This document shows positions 27,516 to 34,486 of a stretch of DNA of 64,000 nt, one piece after another (the stretch's first letter is position 1; every line of letters starts with the position of its first letter). Source of the stretch: Erythrobacter sp. (GTDB taxonomy: Bacteria > Pseudomonadota > Alphaproteobacteria > Sphingomonadales > Sphingomonadaceae); assembly GCA_030148605.1 (NCBI GenBank), contig JASBTD010000052.1, positions 1 through 64,000 of the forward strand, read 5' to 3'. Below the pieces are notes generated by a model, which saw only the letters and a program-made list of their open reading frames with translations, did not search any database and was not told where the DNA came from. The translations under genes and the position numbers were made by a program.

Positions 27516-28436
27516 ATGGCCGATGAGAAAGGAAAGACTTCCGCGATCATTGTCGTGCAGCTGGTTTCAGGCATGGCTCTTTTCGGCACCGCCACGCCGT
27601 TGAGCAAGATCATCGGGCAGAACTTCCCGATCTTCACTGCATCCTTCCTGCGGATGGCGATTGCCAGCGTTGTACTGGCACCCTTCGTTTGGTTCATGAC
27701 AGAGCGCTTTGCCAAGGCGCAACGCTCGGACTGGTTTGTGATTTCTGGAATTGCGATTTTCGGAATGGTCGGTTTCACTGCCACCATGCTCTTCGGTATG
27801 CGGCTGACAACCGGCGTGATTGGCTCGACGATCATGAGCGCGACACCGGCAATAACTGCGATCGCAGCAATCATTTTTCTGGGAGCATCGATCAACTGGC
27901 GCAAAGGCGGGGCATTGTTGCTGTCGGTAGCAGGCATCGCTGCGATCAATCTGCTTCGCGGCCCTGCCGAGGATGGCAATCCGCAAGCCCTTGTTCTTGG
28001 CACAGCGCTAGTGGTCACAGCGGTTTGCTTCGAAGCCGCCTATACCTTGCTGTCCCGCAAGCTCTCTGACGGAATTTCATCGATCGAAGCGACCTTGGCA
28101 GCATCCATTGTTGCCGCGCCAATCTTCGTCATACTGGCTTTGGTCTTTGATCCAGAACCGTTCGATCTTGCCGTCAGCGAGCAAGGCGCATGGGCTGCCG
28201 TCGCCTTTTGGGGCGCGGTGACAGGAGGACTCGCCCCGGTTCTCTGGTACAAGGGGGTTCGACAAGCACCGGCAGTGTTGAGCGCAGGGGCGATGTCGGT
28301 AATGCCTGTAACGGCCCTGATGACATCATATTTCCTGTTGGGAGAAGCATTCCATCCATCGCATCTGTTCGGCTTCGGATTGGTCTTCCTGGGCATGGTA
28401 TTGATGATAGTCGAGCACGCGAAGAGCGAGGGCTAG
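27516..28436 (+). CDS. DMT-family (EamA) transporter
   Basis: A 306-residue drug/metabolite transporter with about ten membrane helices in two EamA repeats (residues about 10-140 and 160-300). The second repeat contains PVTALMTSYFLLGE. The start at 27516 (MADEKGKTS) is preferred over an upstream in-frame ATG, because the region before it is polar and unlike the family. The ribosome site is weak. The substrate cannot be told from sequence. Confidence 0.82.
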   Translation: MADEKGKTSAIIVVQLVSGMALFGTATPLSKIIGQNFPIFTASFLRMAIASVVLAPFVWFMTERFAKAQRSDWFVISGIAIFGMVGFTATMLFGMRLTTGVIGSTIMSATPAITAIAAIIFLGASINWRKGGALLLSVAGIAAINLLRGPAEDGNPQALVLGTALVVTAVCFEAAYTLLSRKLSDGISSIEATLAASIVAAPIFVILALVFDPEPFDLAVSEQGAWAAVAFWGAVTGGLAPVLWYKGVRQAPAVLSAGAMSVMPVTALMTSYFLLGEAFHPSHLFGFGLVFLGMVLMIVEHAKSEG

Positions 28437-28671
28437 ATCCGGGTGAGTGAGGCTTAGTTGAGAGCGTGCGAAGCAGTCTCTGACAGATCGTCATGACGCG
28501 CGGAGCTTGTATTCGAAGCGGAAAGTTCGGCTCCTGTGTTCGAGATACTCGAAAGATTTCATCCCGAAAACTGGGCCTTCTTGTGGGATAAAGGGCTGAC
28601 ACTTGTCCCGTCCTGCATCAAAAATGCGGTTCCTGGATCATATCGCGAGAAAAGCAGGCAGCCGGATCGAA

Positions 28672-30081
28672 CTAAGTTGCCTCGGGCCTGGTCGCACCGG
28701 TCATCTGCAAGGGATCGACGATGCTGTCGTAGGCTTCGGCAGTGACCGCTCCGCTCGCAATAGCGGCCTCTCTGATGCTCGTTCCGCGCTCTTCTGCATC
28801 CTTGGCAATCCGTGCTGCCTGATCGTAACCGATTTCAGGCACCAATGCTGTTACCAGCATCAAGGATTGCTCGACCAGCGTTCCTATCCTCTCCGGATTG
28901 GGCTCGATGCCAGCCACGCATCGATCGGCAAAACTCGCCATGCCCACAGCCATAAGGTCTATAGAGCGTAATATTGCAGCAGCGATCATAGGCTTGAACA
29001 CATTCAGCTCAAACGCGCCCTGCATTCCGCCAATTGTGACCGCTTGGTGGTTACCGATCACCTGTGCGGCCACCATTGTGAGCATCTCGCTCTGGGTAGG
29101 ATTGACTTTGCCCGGCATGATCGAACTGCCAGGTTCGTTCGGGGGAAGCCGCAGTTCACCAAGCCCCGCACGGGGGCCAGAACCCAGCCAGCGGATGTCA
29201 TTCGCAATCTTGTTCAGTGAAACAGCCAGAGTGGCCAGTGCAGCCGAGAAATGTACCAGAGGATCGTGAGTCGCCAAGGCTTCGAACGGATTGTCGGCCG
29301 GTATGAAACGCTCACCAGCAAGTAGTGAAATTTCCTCGGCGATGTCTTCGGCAAATCCCTCTGGCGCATTCAGCCCAGTGCCAACCGCGGTCGCGCCCTG
29401 TGCCAATCCTGTCAGTTCCGCAAGGGCATCCGACAGGCGCGCATGGTTGGCCTTCAATTGCTGAGCATAGGCCGAAAATTCCTGCCCCAGCGTTATTGGA
29501 GTGGCATCTTGCAGATGCGTGCGGCCGATTTTGACGACATCAACCCAGGCGTCTGCTTTCTCTTCCAGCCGGCTCCGCAAATGGTTCAACGCGGGTAACA
29601 ACTCTCCGCTGGCCGCACGATGCACCGCGATATGAATGGCAGTCGGGAATGAGTCATTGGATGACTGAGCACGGTTCACATGATCATTGGGGTGGACCGG
29701 ATCCTTCCCGCCCCTTTTTCCAGTGAGCAGCTCGTTCGCGCGGCCGGCAATGACTTCATTGACGTTCATGTTCGTCTGCGTGCCGCTGCCGGTCTGCCAG
29801 ATCACCAAGGGAAACTGATTGTCGTGCTTGCCCGCCACCACTTCGGCAGCAGCCATTTCGATCGCCTCCGCCAGTTCCTGTTCCAGACCGTGGCGCCGGT
29901 TTACCCGAGCTGCAGCCAGCTTGACCAGCGCCAATGCGCGTATGATCGCTACCGGCATCCGCTCTGATTGGGGAAATGGAAAGTTGGCAAGGCTTCTTTG
30001 CGTCTGCGCACCCCAATAGGCATCTGCCGGAACTTCGATTGGCCCCAGGCTGTCCCGTTCCTCTCTTGTCTCTGCTGTCAT
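28672..30081 (-). CDS. fumC: Class II fumarate hydratase
   Basis: A 469-residue fumarase C: the family signature GSSIMPGKVNPTQSE is near residue 320, GSGTQTNMNVNEV is near 100-112, and THLQDATPITLGQE is near 190. It converts fumarate to malate in the citric acid cycle and needs no iron-sulfur cluster. Length is normal. It stands alone; the upstream gap to the next minus-strand gene is about 50 bases. Confidence 0.96.
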   Translation of the reverse strand: MTAETREERDSLGPIEVPADAYWGAQTQRSLANFPFPQSERMPVAIIRALALVKLAAARVNRRHGLEQELAEAIEMAAAEVVAGKHDNQFPLVIWQTGSGTQTNMNVNEVIAGRANELLTGKRGGKDPVHPNDHVNRAQSSNDSFPTAIHIAVHRAASGELLPALNHLRSRLEEKADAWVDVVKIGRTHLQDATPITLGQEFSAYAQQLKANHARLSDALAELTGLAQGATAVGTGLNAPEGFAEDIAEEISLLAGERFIPADNPFEALATHDPLVHFSAALATLAVSLNKIANDIRWLGSGPRAGLGELRLPPNEPGSSIMPGKVNPTQSEMLTMVAAQVIGNHQAVTIGGMQGAFELNVFKPMIAAAILRSIDLMAVGMASFADRCVAGIEPNPERIGTLVEQSLMLVTALVPEIGYDQAARIAKDAEERGTSIREAAIASGAVTAEAYDSIVDPLQMTGATRPEAT

Positions 30082-30133
30082 CCAGCGCCCCCTTGATCAG
30101 GCTTTTTCCGCATTCCCGACCTTCCGATTTGCG

Positions 30134-30616
30134 TCAGCGGCCTTGCTCGCTGTCGTCCGTTCCTGATTGGATCCTGCTCGACAACCATTGGTATATGCCA
30201 AGCGCCACGAGTCCGAACATGGCAACAAAGAAGATCATCGCGGCATAGTATGAATTCGAAACATCACTTCGGCTAGCAACGAATATCATCACCAGGGCTT
30301 CAAGGCTTGAGGCAATGACGATGATCGTGACGAATTCGGTCAGGGATCGGCGCGATTCAGAAGGGGAGCGTGGGCCTCGTTTGTTGAAAATCTCCTCGTC
30401 GGCGATGAAGGAAGCCGTCTCGACAATGGCAAACCCGATAATCAGCAAGCCTACACTGCGCAAAGCCACAGTCGATATATGCTCCGGTGACGAGAAGGCT
30501 TCGACAATGTCCATGATTGCCGATGCAAGGATGACGAAGGCGATAGTCATGAGGGCAATCGTGGCCAGGACGAAATATATCGTCGCGACAAGATTATAGA
30601 TCGACTTGATTTGCAT
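30134..30616 (-). CDS. Small four-helix membrane protein, unknown function
   Basis: A 160-residue protein with four hydrophobic segments (about residues 6-36, 50-70, 95-113 and 123-143) and a charged loop with KRGPRSPSESRRSLTEF between the second and third. Proteins of this type are common and uncharacterised in sphingomonads. It lies downstream in a run of minus-strand stress-type genes, but no motif gives a function. Confidence 0.7.
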   Translation of the reverse strand: MQIKSIYNLVATIYFVLATIALMTIAFVILASAIMDIVEAFSSPEHISTVALRSVGLLIIGFAIVETASFIADEEIFNKRGPRSPSESRRSLTEFVTIIVIASSLEALVMIFVASRSDVSNSYYAAMIFFVAMFGLVALGIYQWLSSRIQSGTDDSEQGR

Positions 30617-30669
30617 ATAGCTGCCGGTTGGCTCGATGTGAGGTGATTGGAAGGTCGCCCTTGCCGCGC

Positions 30670-31035
30670 CTATCGATTATCAACTGGTTGATCGCCGGGC
30701 TGATGGCTTGAAGGGTTGACCGACCTTTCCAGCACGTCGTCGGTGACTTCCATCAAGAGAAACGGCTCGTCCGCCCAATCTTCCAGCGATTCGAGGAATG
30801 CCGCTCGCACATCCGCATTGCCGTAATCCATCTTGGCATCAAATGCCCTTTGCCAAGTCGCCTTGTCAGGCCACTCTGCAATCCCGACAAAGCGACCGTG
30901 CTGATCGCGGTGCAACCTTGAACCGAGCGAGCCGTATCGCTCGCGGATCAGCACGCTACCTTGCCTCCATGCTTTTCGGAACTGGCGCTCAAAGCCGGGT
31001 TTGATCCTCCACCAATATCCTGCAACGAAAGTCAT
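30670..31035 (-). CDS. Antibiotic biosynthesis monooxygenase-like (dimeric alpha-beta barrel) protein
   Basis: A 121-residue protein beginning MTFVAGYWWRIKPGFE and containing GSLGSRLHRDQHGRFVGIAEWPDK. This matches the ferredoxin-like ABM fold: a strand, a helix carrying FRKAWRQ, then strands with EWPD. Such small proteins bind aromatic or haem-like ligands or are of unknown role. A C-terminal tail of about 20 polar residues is unusual. Confidence 0.6.
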   Translation of the reverse strand: MTFVAGYWWRIKPGFERQFRKAWRQGSVLIRERYGSLGSRLHRDQHGRFVGIAEWPDKATWQRAFDAKMDYGNADVRAAFLESLEDWADEPFLLMEVTDDVLERSVNPSSHQPGDQPVDNR

Positions 31036-31098
31036 GACGAGGCATACAGGCGCGTATGGACAACCAGGAGCTGTTTCCTGATCGCCTGAGCGCTTTGA

Positions 31099-31521
31099 TC
31101 AATAAGGCACGCCCCAATATCCATACAGTTGTTTTGCATAGGCACTGTCCCATTCGGGTGCTGTCCCGCCTTCGATGAAGGGGCTGTTGCGGAAGGTGTC
31201 GTCTTCTGCGGCGACGACATAGCCTTCGCGATCGCTGTCGTATTCAAGCGCTCCCCAGGGAACCGGGCGCAATTCCTCGCCAAGGCCGAGGAAACCGCCA
31301 AAGCTCATGACCGCGTATTCGACCTGACCGGAAACCTTGTCGACCATGAAATGCTCGATCCGGCCAATCCGTTTCCCGTTCGGACGATAAACCTTTGTGC
31401 CTTCGACGCGATCAGATGCAATCAAGTTATGGGCCGGCTCCATGGCTCGCCCTGTTAATTGATCTTCCAGATCACGCATTGAAGGACTGACGATGTCTTG
31501 CGGGTCTGCTGAGGCTGTCAT
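31099..31521 (-). CDS. PRC-barrel domain protein
   Basis: A 140-residue protein with a PRC-barrel (about residues 30-100): KVYRPNGKRIGRIEHFMVDKVSGQ followed by YAVMSFGGFLGLGEE. PRC barrels occur in the photosynthetic reaction-centre H subunit and RimM, and in many alphaproteobacterial stress proteins. It lies 9 bases after the CBS gene, so both probably share the EcfG-type promoter at 31998-32023. A similar protein is encoded at 32926-33354. Confidence 0.85.
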   Translation of the reverse strand: MTASADPQDIVSPSMRDLEDQLTGRAMEPAHNLIASDRVEGTKVYRPNGKRIGRIEHFMVDKVSGQVEYAVMSFGGFLGLGEELRPVPWGALEYDSDREGYVVAAEDDTFRNSPFIEGGTAPEWDSAYAKQLYGYWGVPY

Positions 31522-31530
31522 TCTTTCCTC

Positions 31531-31965
31531 CTAGGCAAGTACCTGGGAATGAACCTGTGACGGCCGGGCAACCTTGGCAAAACATTCGCCAGCATCATCC
31601 GGCTGAACTTTCACAAGATCCCCGATCGACACGATGCCTGCGAGTTGCTTGTCCGCATCGATCACGGGAAGCCGGCGAATCTGCAAGGATGCCATATTCT
31701 CCAGCACGTCATCGATGACGTCATCTGCGCTGCAATAGAGCAGTTCTTGCGTCATGACTTCAGAAGCGCTCGCTTCCGGGCCAAAGCCAGCTCCAATGCC
31801 GCGGATGGCGATGTCGCGGTCGGTAACCATACCGATCAGCTTGTCGTCCTTGGCAACGGGAATGGATCCAAGATCGTGCTCAGCCATCTTTTCGGCGGCG
31901 CGGCGAAGCGGGGTATCAGGACTGACCGTGCAAACGTCAGTGCTCATGCAATGTCGAACCTGCAT
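31531..31965 (-). CDS. CBS-pair domain protein
   Basis: A 144-residue protein made of two CBS repeats (about residues 7-60 and 70-125), each with a GMVTDRDI or GIVSIGDL type end. CBS pairs bind adenosyl ligands and act as energy or redox sensors; stand-alone versions like this are often stress-induced. An AGGAGGAG ribosome site lies just before the ATG, and an EcfG-type promoter lies about 35-60 bases upstream. Confidence 0.88.
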   Translation of the reverse strand: MQVRHCMSTDVCTVSPDTPLRRAAEKMAEHDLGSIPVAKDDKLIGMVTDRDIAIRGIGAGFGPEASASEVMTQELLYCSADDVIDDVLENMASLQIRRLPVIDADKQLAGIVSIGDLVKVQPDDAGECFAKVARPSQVHSQVLA

Positions 31966-31997
31966 AGTCTCCTCCTCTTGCTAGTTCACATAGTCAG

Positions 31998-32023
31998 AAC
32001 GGTTTAGCGAAGGAGCCCGTTCC
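31998..32023 (-). promoter_or_regulatory. EcfG-type general-stress promoter for the CBS/PRC pair
   Basis: On the minus strand GGAAC is followed after 17 bases by CGTT, the alphaproteobacterial sigma-EcfG consensus. The CGTT lies about 33 bases before the CBS gene start. The fit in sequence, spacing and distance is complete. Confidence 0.7.
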
Positions 32024-32223
32024 GGCGTTGTGGGCCAATCTCGGATATTCACCACATATGTGCGGTTCTCGGGAAGGACTGCCTAGCGATATGATGCTTC
32101 AATACGCGTGCCTGACACTTTCTTGCGCCAGCGGGATGAAGCAGGTTCACCCCAGAATCCTGGTCAGGTTCCTGAGAGCCCGGCACTGGCGAAAACCAAA
32201 AAGCCTGGAGCGATAGATGCCAT

Positions 32224-32460
32224 TCAGTAACCGCCCGGAGGATCGCTGGCCGGAAAACTCTCGTCTATGTCTTCATCCACCTCGGTCCATTCGCGTTGCG
32301 GGGTATCCCGCATTGCTTCAGGCCCGGCATCCCGAACATCAGTGTGCCGTTCATGCGGCTGATCAGCAGAAAAGGCGGCGTTTGCCGATTTGCCTTTTCG
32401 CTGAATCAATTTGTAACCCAAAAAGGCTGCACCGCTCGCAGCGAGCAACTTCAGCAGCAT
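32224..32460 (-). CDS. Small protein with DESFPASDPPG tail motif
   Basis: A 78-residue protein: hydrophobic N-terminus (MLLKLLAASGAAFLGYKLIQ), polar middle, and a C-terminus with VDEDIDESFPASDPPGGY. The DESFPASDPP motif is widespread in short uncharacterised proteobacterial proteins, often near stress genes. AGGAGGAG stands before the start. Function is unknown. Confidence 0.7.
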   Translation of the reverse strand: MLLKLLAASGAAFLGYKLIQRKGKSANAAFSADQPHERHTDVRDAGPEAMRDTPQREWTEVDEDIDESFPASDPPGGY

Positions 32461-32544
32461 TTTCTCCTCCTCTCAATCACATACGACAGGCAGACTCTGC
32501 TTGCGCTTCTGACGCTCGCGACAAGAGCTCAGGTCAGCCTGTCT

Positions 32545-32823
32545 CTACTCTTCTGGTGTTGCAGTTTCAGCGGCGGTCTCGTCGTCGATCCGCGTCACGA
32601 TTGAATCATCTTCAGGTGCGGCCATCCGATCAACCGGAGTATCCGGCACTTCAGCGGGGACCATTATGTCGACATCAGCCGATTGATCATCAGGAGATGA
32701 TGTGTCCGCATCACCTGACGGGTTGAACATCACGACCAGGAAGACGACAACGAAGGCGGCGATTACCGCTCCCCAAATCCAGTTGGTGCGCTTCCTCAAT
32801 TCTTTCTCGTCCAAGTCTCGCAT
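32545..32823 (-). CDS. Single-pass membrane protein with acidic tail, unknown function
   Basis: A 92-residue protein from the ATG at 32823. It has a charged N-terminus (MRDLDEKELRKRTN), one membrane helix (about residues 15-35) and an acidic, threonine-rich outer tail. An in-frame ATG 31 codons upstream is less likely because the extra segment is unlike a membrane-protein start. No family recognised. Confidence 0.6.
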   Translation of the reverse strand: MRDLDEKELRKRTNWIWGAVIAAFVVVFLVVMFNPSGDADTSSPDDQSADVDIMVPAEVPDTPVDRMAAPEDDSIVTRIDDETAAETATPEE

Positions 32824-32925
32824 TTCCGTTCTCTCTTTCTCGATTATCGAGTTCCATTGTTTGCATCTTGCAAGTTGCGGAGGGGGCAGGTGGTTGATCA
32901 ACAGGGATCGGCTCACGTATGCGCG

Positions 32926-33354
32926 TCAGGAGGGCACACCCCAATATTCATGCAGCATTTCGGCGTATTCGCTGTCCCATTCCGGCTTTACACCCGCCTT
33001 GATAAATGGGCTGCCACGAAATTTATCGTTCTCGGCATCAACCACATATCCGCCAAGCTCGGGCCTGTATTCGACTGCTGACCACGGAAGCGGGCGCAGC
33101 TCCTCTCCTAGACCTAGGAATCCGTCAAAGTTCATAAGGGCATAGACCGCTTGGCCCGTACGTTTGTCGACCATGAAGTGGTCCACTCTGCCAATTTGCT
33201 TGCCGTCGGGTAGAAAGGCCATCGCTTCCTTGACCTTGCGGGTTGCAATCAAATCCGGCCCGGCCACTCTTTTGCGCCGGTTGTGCTTTCTTGCCAGCTC
33301 GCGCAACGAAGGCGCGACCATGCTCTTGCGTTCGGCTGCGATTCCACTGCCCAT
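32926..33354 (-). CDS. PRC-barrel domain protein
   Basis: A 142-residue paralogue of the protein at 31099-31521. It has FLPDGKQIGRVDHFMVDKRTGQ, then YALMNFDGFLGLGEE and a shared end AEMLHEYWGVPS (AKQLYGYWGVPY in the other). The start at 33354 is preferred over 33366 because GGAGGGA lies immediately before it. An EcfG-type promoter is about 100 bases upstream (33455-33480). Confidence 0.85.
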   Translation of the reverse strand: MGSGIAAERKSMVAPSLRELARKHNRRKRVAGPDLIATRKVKEAMAFLPDGKQIGRVDHFMVDKRTGQAVYALMNFDGFLGLGEELRPLPWSAVEYRPELGGYVVDAENDKFRGSPFIKAGVKPEWDSEYAEMLHEYWGVPS

Positions 33355-33362
33355 TGCTCCCT

Positions 33363-33379
33363 CCATCGATCATCGATGG
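33363..33379. repeat. Perfect palindrome at the PRC gene leader
   Basis: CCATCGAT and ATCGATGG flank a single C. The palindrome lies in the 5' leader of the PRC gene, between its EcfG-type promoter and its ribosome site. It could fold in the mRNA or bind a regulator. Confidence 0.35.
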
Positions 33380-33454
33380 CGGATGCCGCAATGTACCAAA
33401 GACGTTTTGAGAACATCTACGACGGCATCAAAAGCGCCATCGGATCATTCAAAT

Positions 33455-33480
33455 AACGCATGGAGGCAGGCGGTGGTTCC
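33455..33480 (-). promoter_or_regulatory. EcfG-type general-stress promoter for the second PRC gene
   Basis: On the minus strand GGAAC, 17 bases, then CGTT. Sequence and spacing equal those of the promoter at 31998-32023. The leader to the PRC start is about 100 bases. Confidence 0.65.
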
Positions 33481-33517
33481 GAAAACCATTGGATCGAGGG
33501 CCAGCATTCTCGTTCCA

Positions 33518-33529
33518 GGTGCTGTCAGG
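33518..33529 (+). repeat. Extra copy of the IS6 end sequence
   Basis: GGTGCTGTCAGG lies 34 bases before the left end of the IS6 element and matches its first 11 bases. It may be the scar of an earlier insertion or a nested end. Confidence 0.35.
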
Positions 33530-33551
33530 ATCAGGAAAGCGGACTTTTGCC

Positions 33552-34369
33552 GGTGCTGTCAGTCTAACGCTAACTACTCTCCTAACTGCAGAATTTCGTT
33601 GCTAAACAGAAAGCTATGCAGCCCATTTCGTTCAAGCGTCACCGCTTTCACCCAGACATAATTCGCCAAGCTGTGTGGCTCTATTTCCGGTTTACGATGA
33701 GCTTGAGAGATGTCGAGGATCTGCTTGCTGAGCGCGGCATAGATGTGACCTACGAGACCATTCGATGTTGGTCAGATAAGTTCGGTCCAGCCATCGCTGC
33801 GAACATTCGCAAGCGCCGTCGTCCAGCCGATTGCGTATGGCATCTGGACGAAATGGTTGTGAAGATTGGAGGCAAACGCATGTTCATGTGGCGGGCCGTC
33901 GACAAGGAAGGCGAAGTGCTCGATGTGCTGGTACAGAAACGCCGCAACAAAGCGGCAGCACTGAATTTATTGCGGAAATTGCTTAAACGGCAGGGATACG
34001 TTCCCGAAGCAATCGTCACTGACGGACTGGCTTCATACAAAGCAGCTCTGCGCGAACTCGGTGCGTTGAAGCGCCATCAACCTGGGCGTCTGCAAGAGAA
34101 CAATCGTGCGGAGAATTCACACCTCCCCGTGCGAAGACGAGAACGAAAAATGCAGCTGTTCAAATCGCAGGGGCAGGCTCAGCGTTTCGTTTCAACCCAC
34201 TCAGCGATCTACAATACCTTCAATATCGAGCGTCATCTCGTCTCAAGAAAGACAATGCGAACCTACCGAGACCGCGCTTTCGCGGAGTGGCAAGCCGCGT
34301 CCGCTTCCAATGGATGAATTTTCTGCTTCGCGCATCACTGCGTCCTGCAGAAGTTTACCTGACAGTTCC
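33552..34369 (+). mobile_element. IS6-family insertion sequence (818 bp)
   Basis: The left end reads GGTGCTGTCAGTCTAAC and the right end, on the other strand, GGAACTGTCAGGTAAAC; 13 of 17 bases match. A single DDE transposase fills the interior. Flanking 8-mers (CTTTTGCC and ATCCATCG) differ, so no target duplication is left. This is common when IS6 elements recombine or make adjacent deletions. Confidence 0.75.
33616..34317 (+). CDS. IS6-family DDE transposase
   Basis: A 233-residue transposase of the IS6/IS26 group. The family opening (RHRFHPDIIRQAVWLYFRF, SLRDVEDLLAERGI) is followed by the DDE triad: D in WHLDEMVVKI, D in VTDGLASYK, E in NRAENSHLP. Length is complete. Only moderately similar to the second IS6 transposase in this window (50899-51615), so the two are different elements. 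Confidence 0.93.
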   Translation: MQPISFKRHRFHPDIIRQAVWLYFRFTMSLRDVEDLLAERGIDVTYETIRCWSDKFGPAIAANIRKRRRPADCVWHLDEMVVKIGGKRMFMWRAVDKEGEVLDVLVQKRRNKAAALNLLRKLLKRQGYVPEAIVTDGLASYKAALRELGALKRHQPGRLQENNRAENSHLPVRRRERKMQLFKSQGQAQRFVSTHSAIYNTFNIERHLVSRKTMRTYRDRAFAEWQAASASNG

Positions 34370-34486
34370 ATCCATCGATTGGCGAAATTTGGAACTTGCG
34401 TTGCGCTCACGAATTGCTAGGTGCAATGATACATCATCACATCAACGAAACATCTATTGAGTTGCAGCTCCAGAAAGAGGCCTTTC

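Noticed and set aside
27209-28018. 269-residue minus-strand ORF
   Set aside because: Antisense to the DMT transporter; hydrophobicity mirrors the real gene.
33376-33456. 26-residue plus-strand ORF MADAAMYQRRFENIYDGIKS...
   Set aside because: Looks protein-like but has no ribosome site, overlaps a stress promoter and a palindrome, and is too short to support.
33544-34377. Target-site duplication around the first IS6 element
   Set aside because: The 8 bases on each side do not match.
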